Positions 1 through 6,194 of a stretch of 7,924 bases of DNA are shown here, in pieces; position 1 is the stretch's first letter, and each line of letters opens with the position of its first letter. The translations under genes were made by a program, and so were the position numbers. Source of the DNA: Planctomycetota bacterium. Its GTDB lineage: Bacteria; Planctomycetota; Phycisphaerae; UBA1845; CAIVHJ01. The notes below the pieces were generated by a model. That model was not told the DNA's origin. It was given only the letters and a program-made list of their open reading frames with translations, and did no database searches. The DNA lies in the NCBI GenBank assembly GCA_022573485.1, contig JACZTW010000188.1:1-7924 (forward strand). Direction: 5' to 3'.

Positions 1-2
1 TG

Positions 3-464
3 GGACTGCTGCTGGTTGTCCTGTGGACGCCGGGGTTGACTTTGTTGTACGGGACGATTTGGATACTCATCATCGTCATCGTGATTCAGGGGAACACAAC
101 CGGCGTAAACATCAGCAAGGCGGCGATCGTACAGATCGGCTTCGATATGGAAGAGGCGGCGCGGGTCTCCGGCGCGGGATGGTTCAAGACCTATATGCGC
201 ATCTGGATCCCCCTGTTGCTGCCCACTCTGGCACTTCTTGCCATGATGAACTTCACGATCGCAGCGGGGACCACCTCGAGCATCATCTTGCTCGCCTCGC
301 GAGAAACCACGACCATGTCCATCCTGATTCTGCAGTTGCTTTTGCCTGAGGAGGGTAGCCGTGAAGCCGCCGCGGCCGCGCAGATCGTGCTGGGAGTGAT
401 TACGTTGACACTCGCGTTCATCGCGCGTCGCTACGGAGTAAGGCTCGGTGTTCGTCACGGATGA
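3..464 (+). CDS. ABC transporter permease, C-terminal part (Fe3+/polyamine-type family), 5' end outside window
   Basis: This is the last 153 residues of an inner-membrane permease; the frame is open from base 3 and the start lies upstream of the window. The key evidence is a classic EAA loop: EEAARVSG at bases 150-173, with the invariant Gly, followed by the hydrophobic run ending IPLLLP. That loop docks the permease onto its ATP-binding subunit. Hydrophobic stretches flank it, a strongly hydrophobic start (LLLVVLW, ILIIVIVI), a segment after the loop (LLPTLALLAMM), and a last helix near the end (IVLGVITLTLAFIA). The protein ends in a basic tail. The layout best matches FbpB/PotC-like permeases of iron(III), spermidine or thiamine importers; the substrate cannot be told from this fragment. 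It ends in TGA and faces the minus-strand pilus operon, to which it has no evident functional link. The ABC assignment is firm, the subfamily tentative. Confidence 0.85.
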   Translation, partial: GLLLVVLWTPGLTLLYGTIWILIIVIVIQGNTTGVNISKAAIVQIGFDMEEAARVSGAGWFKTYMRIWIPLLLPTLALLAMMNFTIAAGTTSSIILLASRETTTMSILILQLLLPEEGSREAAAAAQIVLGVITLTLAFIARRYGVRLGVRHG

Positions 465-1299
465 ATTTGGCTAGGCGAAAAGTCTTGGCTGGAGGGGGTG
501 CATCATGTCGATCGGGCGAGAAACAATCGTAGTTCCTGGGCGGGGGAGGATTCATTCTCCGGGGCCCGAAGGAATCAAGGTCGGGGGCCTCATCATCTCT
601 TCGTTGCTCGGTCGGCCCCCACGTGGGGCTGCGCGGGAGGAGGTGGAGGGGCGCGCCGATGAGGATGCGGGTCGGCGCGGGTAGGGCGGCGCCCCGGCTC
701 TCGAAGATGTGGATGAACTTCGGCAGCAAGTAGGTCAAAAGAAAGATCGCGACCAAAATACAAAAGCCAATCATGGCCAGCGGATAGGCCATGGCGCCCT
801 GGATCCGTTTGCGCGTATCACGCTGGTTGGTCATGTAGGCCGCAGCCCGCTGGAGCATCGTGCCGAGCAAACCCGACGCTTCGGATGCTTTGATGATATT
901 CGCGAAGAACCGAGGGAAGGCGCGCGGATGCTTGGCCAGCGCCGCGGAGAATTCCTGTCCGGATTGCACGCGTTCGATGACATCCTCGACGACGCGGCGG
1001 AATCCGCTCTGCGGTTCGTCCATGATGCTCGCCTCGAGGGCATCGCTCAGCGGCACGCCGGTGTCGACCATGATGGCGAGTTGGTTGGCGAAGTAAATGA
1101 CCTGCGTCTGATTGACCCGGCGCGAGCCGCCGCGCCGCGGGGCTTCGCTGGTGGTCTTTTCCTGGGCCTCTTCGAGCTTGACCACGAACTTGCCGCTGGC
1201 CCGCAGGAGCTTGGCGGCTTCGGCGCGCGTATTGGTGATGATCTCACCCGAAGTGGATTTACCGGCGTCGTCGCGGGCGCTGTATTCAAATCGCGGCAT
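418..1299 (-). CDS. pilC: PilC/GspF-family inner-membrane platform protein, truncated in its C-terminal half
   Basis: This is a type IV pilus (or type II secretion) platform protein, the inner-membrane partner on which the PilB and PilT motors act. Residues 1-45 form the usual N-terminal element (MPRFEYSARD..G, then GEI..N.RAEAAKLL). Residues ~65-190 form the first T2SSF domain, with YFANQLAIMVDTGVPLSDAL, PRFFANIIKASEASG and the AYPLAMIGFCILVAIFLLTYLLPKF membrane helix. Homology holds through ALPAPTRILIGA (residue 216, base 652) and then ends. The remaining 77 residues are Pro/Arg-rich, have no membrane helix, run antisense through the permease 3' end and stop by chance at 418. The family is normally ~400 residues with a second T2SSF domain and two more membrane helices, all missing; the alternative frames past residue 216 do not restore them. 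The start ATG lies 3 bp after the pilT stop with AAGGG at 1306-1310. The N-terminal call is firm; function as encoded is doubtful. Confidence 0.85.
   Translation of the reverse strand: MPRFEYSARDDAGKSTSGEIITNTRAEAAKLLRASGKFVVKLEEAQEKTTSEAPRRGGSRRVNQTQVIYFANQLAIMVDTGVPLSDALEASIMDEPQSGFRRVVEDVIERVQSGQEFSAALAKHPRAFPRFFANIIKASEASGLLGTMLQRAAAYMTNQRDTRKRIQGAMAYPLAMIGFCILVAIFLLTYLLPKFIHIFESRGAALPAPTRILIGAPLHLLPRSPTWGPTEQRRDDEAPDLDSFGPRRMNPPPPRNYDCFSPDRHDAPPPAKTFRLAKFIRDEHRALLRSDAR
505..684 (+). pseudogene. Possible truncated RidA-like (YjgF) gene start, cut at a junction
   Basis: A 59-codon frame begins at ATG 505, with a GGAGG at 491-495 nine bases upstream, 40 bp after the permease stop and on the same strand. 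Residues 6-36 (ETIVVPG... then SPGPEGIKVGGLIISSLLG) resemble the N-terminus of RidA/YjgF enamine deaminases, which typically run I-x-V-P-G, then a P/GP-rich turn, then a V-G-x-L-hydrophobic-S-S/G strand followed by a G-x-D-P turn. After residue 36 (base 612) the resemblance stops. The rest is low-complexity Arg/Gly/Glu sequence that reads antisense through pilC until TAG 684. A full RidA protein has about 115-155 residues, so at most a quarter is here. The assignment rests on a remembered family pattern, not an alignment. If wrong, this is simply a short hypothetical ORF. Confidence 0.35.
612..652. other. Breakpoint between two unrelated loci (rearrangement or assembly chimera)
   Basis: Recognisable PilC coding on the minus strand ends at base 652, and the RidA-like resemblance on the plus strand ends at base 612. 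The 40 bases between are very GC-rich and include a 12-bp perfect palindrome (CCCCACGTGGGG, 617-628) and a purine run (about 635-651). No insertion sequence, target-site duplication or tRNA is visible here. The position is inferred from where each protein stops looking like its family, so it is accurate only to a few tens of bases. Confidence 0.55.
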
Positions 1300-1302
1300 A
1301 AC

Positions 1303-2445
1303 CTACCCTTTCTCAGCCGACACGGGCTCAGCCGGAAGCGGTATGGAGATGTCAAAGTCCATGTCGTCATCGCAGCCGAGCAGTTCCCGCGATTTTTGAC
1401 TCATCAATCGGGGAATCGCATCCTGAATCGAGATGCGTTTTTGGGCGACCCATTCGATGATGGCCCGATCCATGGTTTGCATTCCATGCATGGAACCCGT
1501 CTCGATCATTCCGGGGATTAAATGGGTCTCGTTGTCGCGGATGGCCCGCCGCACACCCGAGGTGGCTATCAGAATCTCGCACGCCGGCACCAGACCGTCC
1601 ATCGATTGATCTCGAAAGAGAATCTGCGACACGACCGCTTGCAACGTGTGGGCCAACTGAATGCGAATCTGTTGCTGCTGCCGTCCTTGGAAAATGTCCA
1701 CCACCCGCTCGACCGCGCCGGCGGCAGTCATGGTGTGCAGCGTGCCGAGCACGAGGTGGCCCGTTTCCGCAGCCGTGATTGCGGCGGCGATGGTTTCCTG
1801 GTCCCGCATTTCGCCGACCATGATGACATCCGGTGCCTGCCGGAGTACGTGTCTTAGCGCGGATGCGAAGTTCGGTGTATCTTCGCCGATCTCGCGCTGT
1901 TCGATGACCGAGCGCTTGCTGATGAAACGGAACTCGATCGGATCCTCCAGCGTGATGATATGGCGATCGAAATTATCGTTGATAAAGTCGAGCATTGCGG
2001 CCAATGTCGTGCTCTTGCCGTGCCCGGTGGCACCGGTGATCAACACCAAACCCTGCGGCAGCCGCGCCAGCCGACTGACAATCGGCGGTAAGTGGAGGGC
2101 TTCGATCTTCGGGATCTCCTGGGGCACGAACCGTACCGCCAGTGCCAGGCTGCCGCGCTGATAATGAATGTTTATGCGACAGCGTCCGGAGTTCGGCAGA
2201 TCGAGCGAAAAATCCAAATCTCTGTGCTGTTCCAGTCGCGCCTGGCGGCCCTCATCGAGGAGCGGTCTGAGCAATTGCTCGACCTCGGCGGCATCCAACT
2301 CAGGCGCATCGAGCAGTTGCAATGAGCCGTTGACGTAGTAACACGGCGGGCTGCCCGCAACCAGAATCAGGTCGGAAGCCGACTTCTGCTGTCCCATCTC
2401 CAAAAGACGCATCAGATTGTCATGGTGTTCGGTGTCGTTTTGCAT
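1303..2445 (-). CDS. pilT: Type IV pilus retraction ATPase PilT
   Basis: This is a hexameric cytoplasmic ATPase that powers pilus retraction and twitching. All PilT landmarks occur in its 380 residues: SASDLIL near residue 22, Walker A GATGHGKST (138-146), Asp box ITLEDPIEF (164-172), the RSVIEQREIG stretch (178-187), Walker B DVIMVGEMRD (206-215), His box GHLVLGTLHT (229-238), and the C-terminal GMQTMDRAI (321-329) followed by ISIQDAI. It has no tetracysteine zinc motif and no MshEN domain, which separates it from PilB. Two points differ from the usual sequence: the P-loop has Ala and His where GPTGSGKST has Pro and Ser, and the retraction-linked AIRNLIRE motif reads GVRRAIRD (297-304). An acidic tail (DDDMDFD, 360s) follows the core. 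The start is set by GGAGG at 2451-2455, five bases from the ATG and lying inside the last codons of pilB, whose TAA abuts the ATG. A PilU-like paralogue is the main alternative. Confidence 0.93.
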   Translation of the reverse strand: MQNDTEHHDNLMRLLEMGQQKSASDLILVAGSPPCYYVNGSLQLLDAPELDAAEVEQLLRPLLDEGRQARLEQHRDLDFSLDLPNSGRCRINIHYQRGSLALAVRFVPQEIPKIEALHLPPIVSRLARLPQGLVLITGATGHGKSTTLAAMLDFINDNFDRHIITLEDPIEFRFISKRSVIEQREIGEDTPNFASALRHVLRQAPDVIMVGEMRDQETIAAAITAAETGHLVLGTLHTMTAAGAVERVVDIFQGRQQQQIRIQLAHTLQAVVSQILFRDQSMDGLVPACEILIATSGVRRAIRDNETHLIPGMIETGSMHGMQTMDRAIIEWVAQKRISIQDAIPRLMSQKSRELLGCDDDMDFDISIPLPAEPVSAEKG

Positions 2446-4170
2446 TTATGCCTCCACGGTTACTCGCAGGACCTCTTCGATTGTCGTTGCGGCGTTACAT
2501 ACCTTGTCCAGTCCGTCTTCAAACAGCGGCTTCATGCCCAGCTCGAGTGCCTTGGTCCTCAGAGCCTCCAGAGGCACGCCGGCGGTGATCATGTCTCTCA
2601 TGTCGTCGTCCGGCACGAGCAACTCGAAGATACCGACGCGACCCAGGAAGCCGACGTTGCGGCACCGTGTGCATCCCCGGCCTTTGTGAAGCTGTATAAT
2701 GTCGGTGATCCCTCTGCGGGCGAGCGTGTCCCGGACGCGCTCCGACAGGTCGGTTTCCACGCGGCAGTGGGGACAGATTTGGCGCACCAACCGTTGGGCC
2801 AGTATGGCCGTCAGCGAGGCGCCGACCAAGTAGGGTTCGATGCCCAGGTTGAACAACCGCGTGATCGCGCCCGGTGCGTCGTTGGTGTGCAGCGTGGAAA
2901 AGACCATGTGGCCGGTCAGTGCCGCCTGCACGCCGATTGCCCCGGTCTCTTGATCCCGCATCTCGCCGACCATGATGATGTCCGGGTCTTGTCGCAACAG
3001 CGCCCGAGTGATGGCGGCGAAGGTCAGGCCGATCTTGTCGTTGACCTGGAACTGGTTGACATTCGTCAGATTGAATTCGATCGGATCTTCAGCGGTACAA
3101 ATGTTGATCTCGGGCTGCTCCAGTTGCTTGAGCACCGAATACAGGGTCGTGCTCTTGCCGCTGCCCGTCGGGCCGGTCACCAGCACCAGCCCGTGCGGCT
3201 TGGAAATCTCCCGTTGGAAGACCTCCATCTTGGTCGCGTCCAGTCCCAGTTGTTTGAGGCTGACGAAGACCGTGCTCTTGTCGATGATCCGGATGACCAC
3301 CTTCTCGCCGAACGTCGTCGGCAGGATCGAGATCCGCAGGTCCGCGGGTCGACCTTCCATCATTACGTGAATACTGCCGTCCTGTGGCAGGCGCCGCTCC
3401 GAGATATCCAGCGAGGCCATGATCTTGATGCGCGAGACAATGGCCGGGTGCATTTGGTACGGCGGCTTGAGGCGTTCGACCATCTGGCCGTCGATCCGGA
3501 AACGCACGCGCAGGCTGCCGTCATCCGGCTCGATGTGGATGTCGCTGGCGCGCTCGCGGACGGCCGTGTAGATCATGTAGTTCACCAGCTTGATCACCGG
3601 TGACTCGCTGGCCACTTCCTCGAGATTGACCTTGTCCTGTGTCTGGCGCTCGATGACGTCAATCTCGGAGACCGAATCTTCGACCAGATCCTCGATGCTG
3701 TATTCCTCGTCGTGCGGAACCAGTGTCTCGATCATCAATTGCACGTCGTCGGTGGAAGCCGCCACCACCTGTACGGTCCCTTCAGCCTCCTGGTTGATTT
3801 CCTCGATGAGATACAGATTGGTCGGATCACTGACCGCCACCGTCAGCACACGATCGACGTAAAAGAGCGGCAGAACATTGTGTGATTTGATGAACGACAC
3901 TGGCAGAACGCGCATGATCTGAGCATCGACCAGCGCGGGTTCGAGCTTGGCATAGGGAATGTCATACGCGCTCGCGAGCGCTTCGGTGATCTGATCCGCC
4001 GTACACATGCCCTGTTCGAGGATGATCTCGCCCAGAAGTTGCCGCGGATCAGATTGCTTCTGCAGGGCCAGCGCGTGTTCGAGCTGCTCCGGCGTGATCA
4101 GACCCCGTTCGATCAGGATGCCGCCGACCTTGCGGCGCTTGAGCAGTCTGTCAATGGCCTTCTTGGGCAT
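2446..4170 (-). CDS. pilB: Type IV pilus extension ATPase PilB (GspE family) with N-terminal MshEN-type domain
   Basis: This is the cytoplasmic ATPase that drives pilin polymerisation, 574 residues and full length. Residues ~10-140 are a T2SSE-N/MshEN region. Residues 14-37 (K-V-G...G-L-I...L...A-L..Q) fit the 24-residue cyclic-di-GMP-binding motif well; a second copy at 45-68 is weaker, lacking the initial Arg/Lys and the final Gln. The ATPase core has the ERASDIHIEP motif (206-215), Walker A GPTGSGKST (333-341), Asp box AEDPIEF (360-366), Walker B DPDIIMVGEMRD (395-406) and His box TGHMVFSTLHTND (419-431). Four cysteines (466, 469, 500, 503) form the C-x2-C...C-x2-C zinc site typical of GspE/PilB. 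A linker at ~153-190 is acidic. It follows the STAS gene by 21 bp with only a weak GGCGGA ribosome site (4176-4181). GspE of a type II secretion system is the alternative, but the adjacent pilT argues for pili. Confidence 0.94.
   Translation of the reverse strand: MPKKAIDRLLKRRKVGGILIERGLITPEQLEHALALQKQSDPRQLLGEIILEQGMCTADQITEALASAYDIPYAKLEPALVDAQIMRVLPVSFIKSHNVLPLFYVDRVLTVAVSDPTNLYLIEEINQEAEGTVQVVAASTDDVQLMIETLVPHDEEYSIEDLVEDSVSEIDVIERQTQDKVNLEEVASESPVIKLVNYMIYTAVRERASDIHIEPDDGSLRVRFRIDGQMVERLKPPYQMHPAIVSRIKIMASLDISERRLPQDGSIHVMMEGRPADLRISILPTTFGEKVVIRIIDKSTVFVSLKQLGLDATKMEVFQREISKPHGLVLVTGPTGSGKSTTLYSVLKQLEQPEINICTAEDPIEFNLTNVNQFQVNDKIGLTFAAITRALLRQDPDIIMVGEMRDQETGAIGVQAALTGHMVFSTLHTNDAPGAITRLFNLGIEPYLVGASLTAILAQRLVRQICPHCRVETDLSERVRDTLARRGITDIIQLHKGRGCTRCRNVGFLGRVGIFELLVPDDDMRDMITAGVPLEALRTKALELGMKPLFEDGLDKVCNAATTIEEVLRVTVEA
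2451..2455 (-). promoter_or_regulatory. pilT: Shine-Dalgarno GGAGG for pilT, inside the pilB 3' end
   Basis: GGAGG is formed by the GTG-GAG-GCA codons of pilB just before its TAA, and lies five bases from the pilT ATG. It is the best ribosome site in the pilus part of the operon. It supports ATG 2445 and independent, efficient pilT translation. Confidence 0.7.
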
Positions 4171-4191
4171 GCTTGTCCGCCGTATCGGCTG

Positions 4192-4506
4192 TTAAAAGGG
4201 CTCGTCCTGGCCGACGAATCGATCGCCCAGACGCGTGATTTCGAGGATTTTGTGGAACGTCGGACTCAGCCCGCAGAGCTTGAGCAGGCCGAGACGGTCT
4301 TCGCACTCGCGCTGGAACCATGTCAACGCCTCCAGCCCGGCGCTGTCGCACGAAGGGGCGTCGCTCAAATCGAGCACAAAATCGCGCACGCCTTCCGCCA
4401 GGCCGCCCTCCACAGCGGCGCGCAGATCCTCGGCGTTGATGCCGGCCAGGTCGCCGTCGATCTTGATCACGGTCACATCCGCGGCTGTTTTCGTCTCGAT
4501 GCTCAT
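4192..4506 (-). CDS. STAS-domain protein, anti-sigma-factor-antagonist type (SpoIIAA/RsbV-like)
   Basis: This is a 104-residue single-domain protein. An initial strand pair (VTVIKIDGDLAGINAEDL, 11-28) leads to DFVLDLSDAPSCDSAGLEAL (42-61). D-S-A-G-L at 54-58 is the STAS signature, and Ser55 matches the serine phosphorylated in partner-switching regulators. The domain is otherwise standard: LLKLCGLSPTFHKILEITRL (74-93) covers its last strand and helix. The frame extends upstream to 4815, but that part is antisense-like sequence inside the HD-GYP gene. The ATG at 4506 fits the domain boundary and overlaps the HD-GYP stop as ATGA, so translation is probably coupled. No HATPase-type kinase or PP2C phosphatase partner is in the window. 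It may act on a sigma factor, or as a scaffold or switch for the neighbouring signalling proteins; the target is unknown. Confidence 0.85.
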   Translation of the reverse strand: MSIETKTAADVTVIKIDGDLAGINAEDLRAAVEGGLAEGVRDFVLDLSDAPSCDSAGLEALTWFQRECEDRLGLLKLCGLSPTFHKILEITRLGDRFVGQDEPF

Positions 4507-6194
4507 ACGAGGAGGTCCGCCCTCCGGATCCATTTTGTGTACACATTTTCGAAATCCGGAATCATGGGAATATCTTGCAGCCGATCCGCCAGCCCTTCTT
4601 GCACCAGGGCGACCAATCCATCTACGAGTACGGGGCAGAACTGCGTGCCCGAAAAACGGCGGATCTCCGCCATGGCCGCGTTCAGCGGCAAGGCCTCGCG
4701 ATACTTGCGGCGCGTGGTCATGGCATCGAACGCGTCCGCCAGGCCCACGACTTTCGCCACCCACGGAATCTGATCGCCGGCCAATCCGCCGGGATAGCCG
4801 GTGCCGCTGAGCCATTCGTGGTGGTGCAAAATGGCGGGAAGGATATCTTGAAGCTGGGTGATCCCGCTGAGGATGTTCCTGCCGATCTCCGGGTGCTTCT
4901 GCATTTCGGCGGTTTCCGAAGGCGTCAGCCGCCCCGGCTTACAGAGGATCAACTCAGAGATGCCGATCTTGCCCACGTCGTGCAGCAATCCGCCCAGATA
5001 GAGCCGTTCGGCCTCATGTCCCGCCACGCCGGCCTTCTCCGCCAGGCACTTGGAGATCAAGGCCACTCGATTGGAATGGCCGCAGGTGTAGGGATCCTTT
5101 GCGTCGATGCTGCTGGCCAGGGCGTGCAGCATGCCCATCAGCAGCTTGTTGAGGTCAGCGTACAAGAGCACGTTCTCGAGGTAGATCGCGCTGCGATCGA
5201 CCACCGAATGCAGCAGGCGGACATCCGTCGAGTTGAAATCCACGTCGCGATCGTGATTGCAGACCAGAACGACGCCCATGAGTGCCTGATTGCAGATGAT
5301 CGGCAGCAGAATCGCGCGCTCCAGCCAGCCGGCAGCCCAGTCCAGTTGTGGGTATTCCGCTGGATGATTGATGATCAAGGCATTGCGGCTTTGCTGGACC
5401 GTCGCGAGCAGATCCTCCGTGATTCGCAGGACCCCCGGCTTGTCGATGATCGGTTCGCCGCCGATGATCAGACGGTCGTTGGGATCGAGCACGTCCGTAT
5501 CGTACAGAACGGCCGCCATGGTCGTGAAGGGTGTGGCCTTGGCTAGATCCTCGAACAGTTGCGCGAAGTAAGTGTGCGGCTGTTGGGTCACGCGCATTGT
5601 AACGCCGACGCGGTAGTTGAGGTTGAGTTCCTCGTAAGCGTCGCCCAGTTGCGCCGTGACGTCGTCGATTTCCTTTTGCCGGGTCAGACAGTCTTGCACG
5701 CTCTGAGAGGATCGCTGAATCAGTGCAACGACCGATCCGACCTGTGCTGGTGAGAGTCGAGGTTGCGCGCTGAACCACGTACGCATGAGCTGTTCGTCGA
5801 GCTGCAACTGCGAGCAGAGGCGCGCGAACTCCTCTCCCCATTCGCATTGCGGGCGAACCGAGCATACGGCGACGATGCGCTTCTCGTTCGCGTGCACGCC
5901 GACGGGAGTGCAATCTACTTGCAGTCCCTCGATCCCGAGGAGCGTTCGGGTCGCGGGTTCCTCCGCGCATTCCCGTACGGCTTCCGCAATTTCCTGCCGC
6001 AGGCCGCGGCCTTTGTTCCACAACGTCTTCCAGAATGACGAACCCTGCCCGACCGGGTCGATCAACTGCCCCTGAGCGTTCCACAACGTACACCACGCGC
6101 CCAGGCCGACCCAATGGTCGGCCAGGAGGGGAAACTCCTGGCTCAGAAGGTCCTGCTGATTGGTGGTGACTGGATCCGTGCTCATAGTGTTCAC
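4503..6194 (-). CDS. HD-GYP domain cyclic-di-GMP phosphodiesterase with GAF domain
   Basis: This is a 563-residue cytoplasmic signalling enzyme; no membrane segment is visible. Residues 1-140 form an unassigned, probably sensory region with six cysteines (35, 76, 95, 111, 117, 127). Residues ~165-195 look like a helical linker (RQKEIDDVTAQLGDAYEEL). Residues ~205-345 form a GAF-like domain (MAAVLYDTD, then ILLPIICNQALMGVVLV). Residues ~350-540 form the HD-GYP domain: GHSNR with H373, LLHDVGKIGI with H405/D406 and K409, MQKHPEIG with H434, HHHEW with H458/H459, GTGYP (464-468) and ADAFDAMT with D487. Every expected metal ligand and the GYP motif are present, so hydrolysis of cyclic-di-GMP (to pGpG or GMP) is likely. 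The GTG at 6194 overlaps the preceding stop as GTGA; an in-frame ATG at 6185 would give 560 residues, and neither has a strong ribosome site. Its likely partner is the receiver protein just upstream, and its likely output is the PilB motor downstream. Confidence 0.9.
   Translation of the reverse strand: MNTMSTDPVTTNQQDLLSQEFPLLADHWVGLGAWCTLWNAQGQLIDPVGQGSSFWKTLWNKGRGLRQEIAEAVRECAEEPATRTLLGIEGLQVDCTPVGVHANEKRIVAVCSVRPQCEWGEEFARLCSQLQLDEQLMRTWFSAQPRLSPAQVGSVVALIQRSSQSVQDCLTRQKEIDDVTAQLGDAYEELNLNYRVGVTMRVTQQPHTYFAQLFEDLAKATPFTTMAAVLYDTDVLDPNDRLIIGGEPIIDKPGVLRITEDLLATVQQSRNALIINHPAEYPQLDWAAGWLERAILLPIICNQALMGVVLVCNHDRDVDFNSTDVRLLHSVVDRSAIYLENVLLYADLNKLLMGMLHALASSIDAKDPYTCGHSNRVALISKCLAEKAGVAGHEAERLYLGGLLHDVGKIGISELILCKPGRLTPSETAEMQKHPEIGRNILSGITQLQDILPAILHHHEWLSGTGYPGGLAGDQIPWVAKVVGLADAFDAMTTRRKYREALPLNAAMAEIRRFSGTQFCPVLVDGLVALVQEGLADRLQDIPMIPDFENVYTKWIRRADLLV
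4511..4525 (-). promoter_or_regulatory. Possible small hairpin masking a Shine-Dalgarno sequence before the STAS gene
   Basis: On the minus strand GGAGG (4525-4521), a five-base loop and CCTCC (4515-4511) form an inverted repeat 4 bases before the STAS ATG. The GGAGG is 14 bases from the start, too far for normal use and paired in the hairpin. Initiation would therefore depend on ribosomes arriving from the HD-GYP gene. The stem is only 5 bp and the sequence is also coding, so chance is quite possible. Confidence 0.25.

Noticed and set aside
461..532. 23-codon frame beginning ATGA at the permease stop (MNLARRKVLAGGG...), resembling the start of a twin-arginine signal
   Set aside because: It ends after 23 codons, lacks a hydrophobic core long enough for export, and has no ribosome site of its own beyond possible coupling. 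The frame at 505 is the better candidate.
464..660. Search for a transcription terminator between the convergent units
   Set aside because: Only the short CCCCACGTGGGG palindrome was found. It has no loop of suitable size and no following T-run on either strand, so a terminator cannot be supported.
1482..1495. 14-bp perfect palindrome TTCCATGCATGGAA
   Set aside because: It encodes the conserved S-M-H-G part of PilT, lies deep inside the gene, and has no flanking regulatory context, so it is best explained by codon coincidence.
709..1521. 270-codon plus-strand frame opposite pilC and pilT
   Set aside because: It is antisense to conserved motifs of both pilus genes, spans their junction, and has shadow-like composition.
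2422..3603. 393-codon open frame on the plus strand inside pilB
   Set aside because: It lies fully antisense to the unambiguous PilB coding sequence, its translation is rich in Arg, His, Asp and Gln with no recognisable motif, and GC-rich codon bias produces such shadows routinely.
4507..4815. N-terminal extension of the STAS frame to base 4815 (207 residues)
   Set aside because: The added 103 residues are Arg/Gly-rich, overlap the HD-GYP C-terminus in another frame and fit no STAS family architecture. The ATG at 4506 matches the domain start and overlaps the upstream stop.
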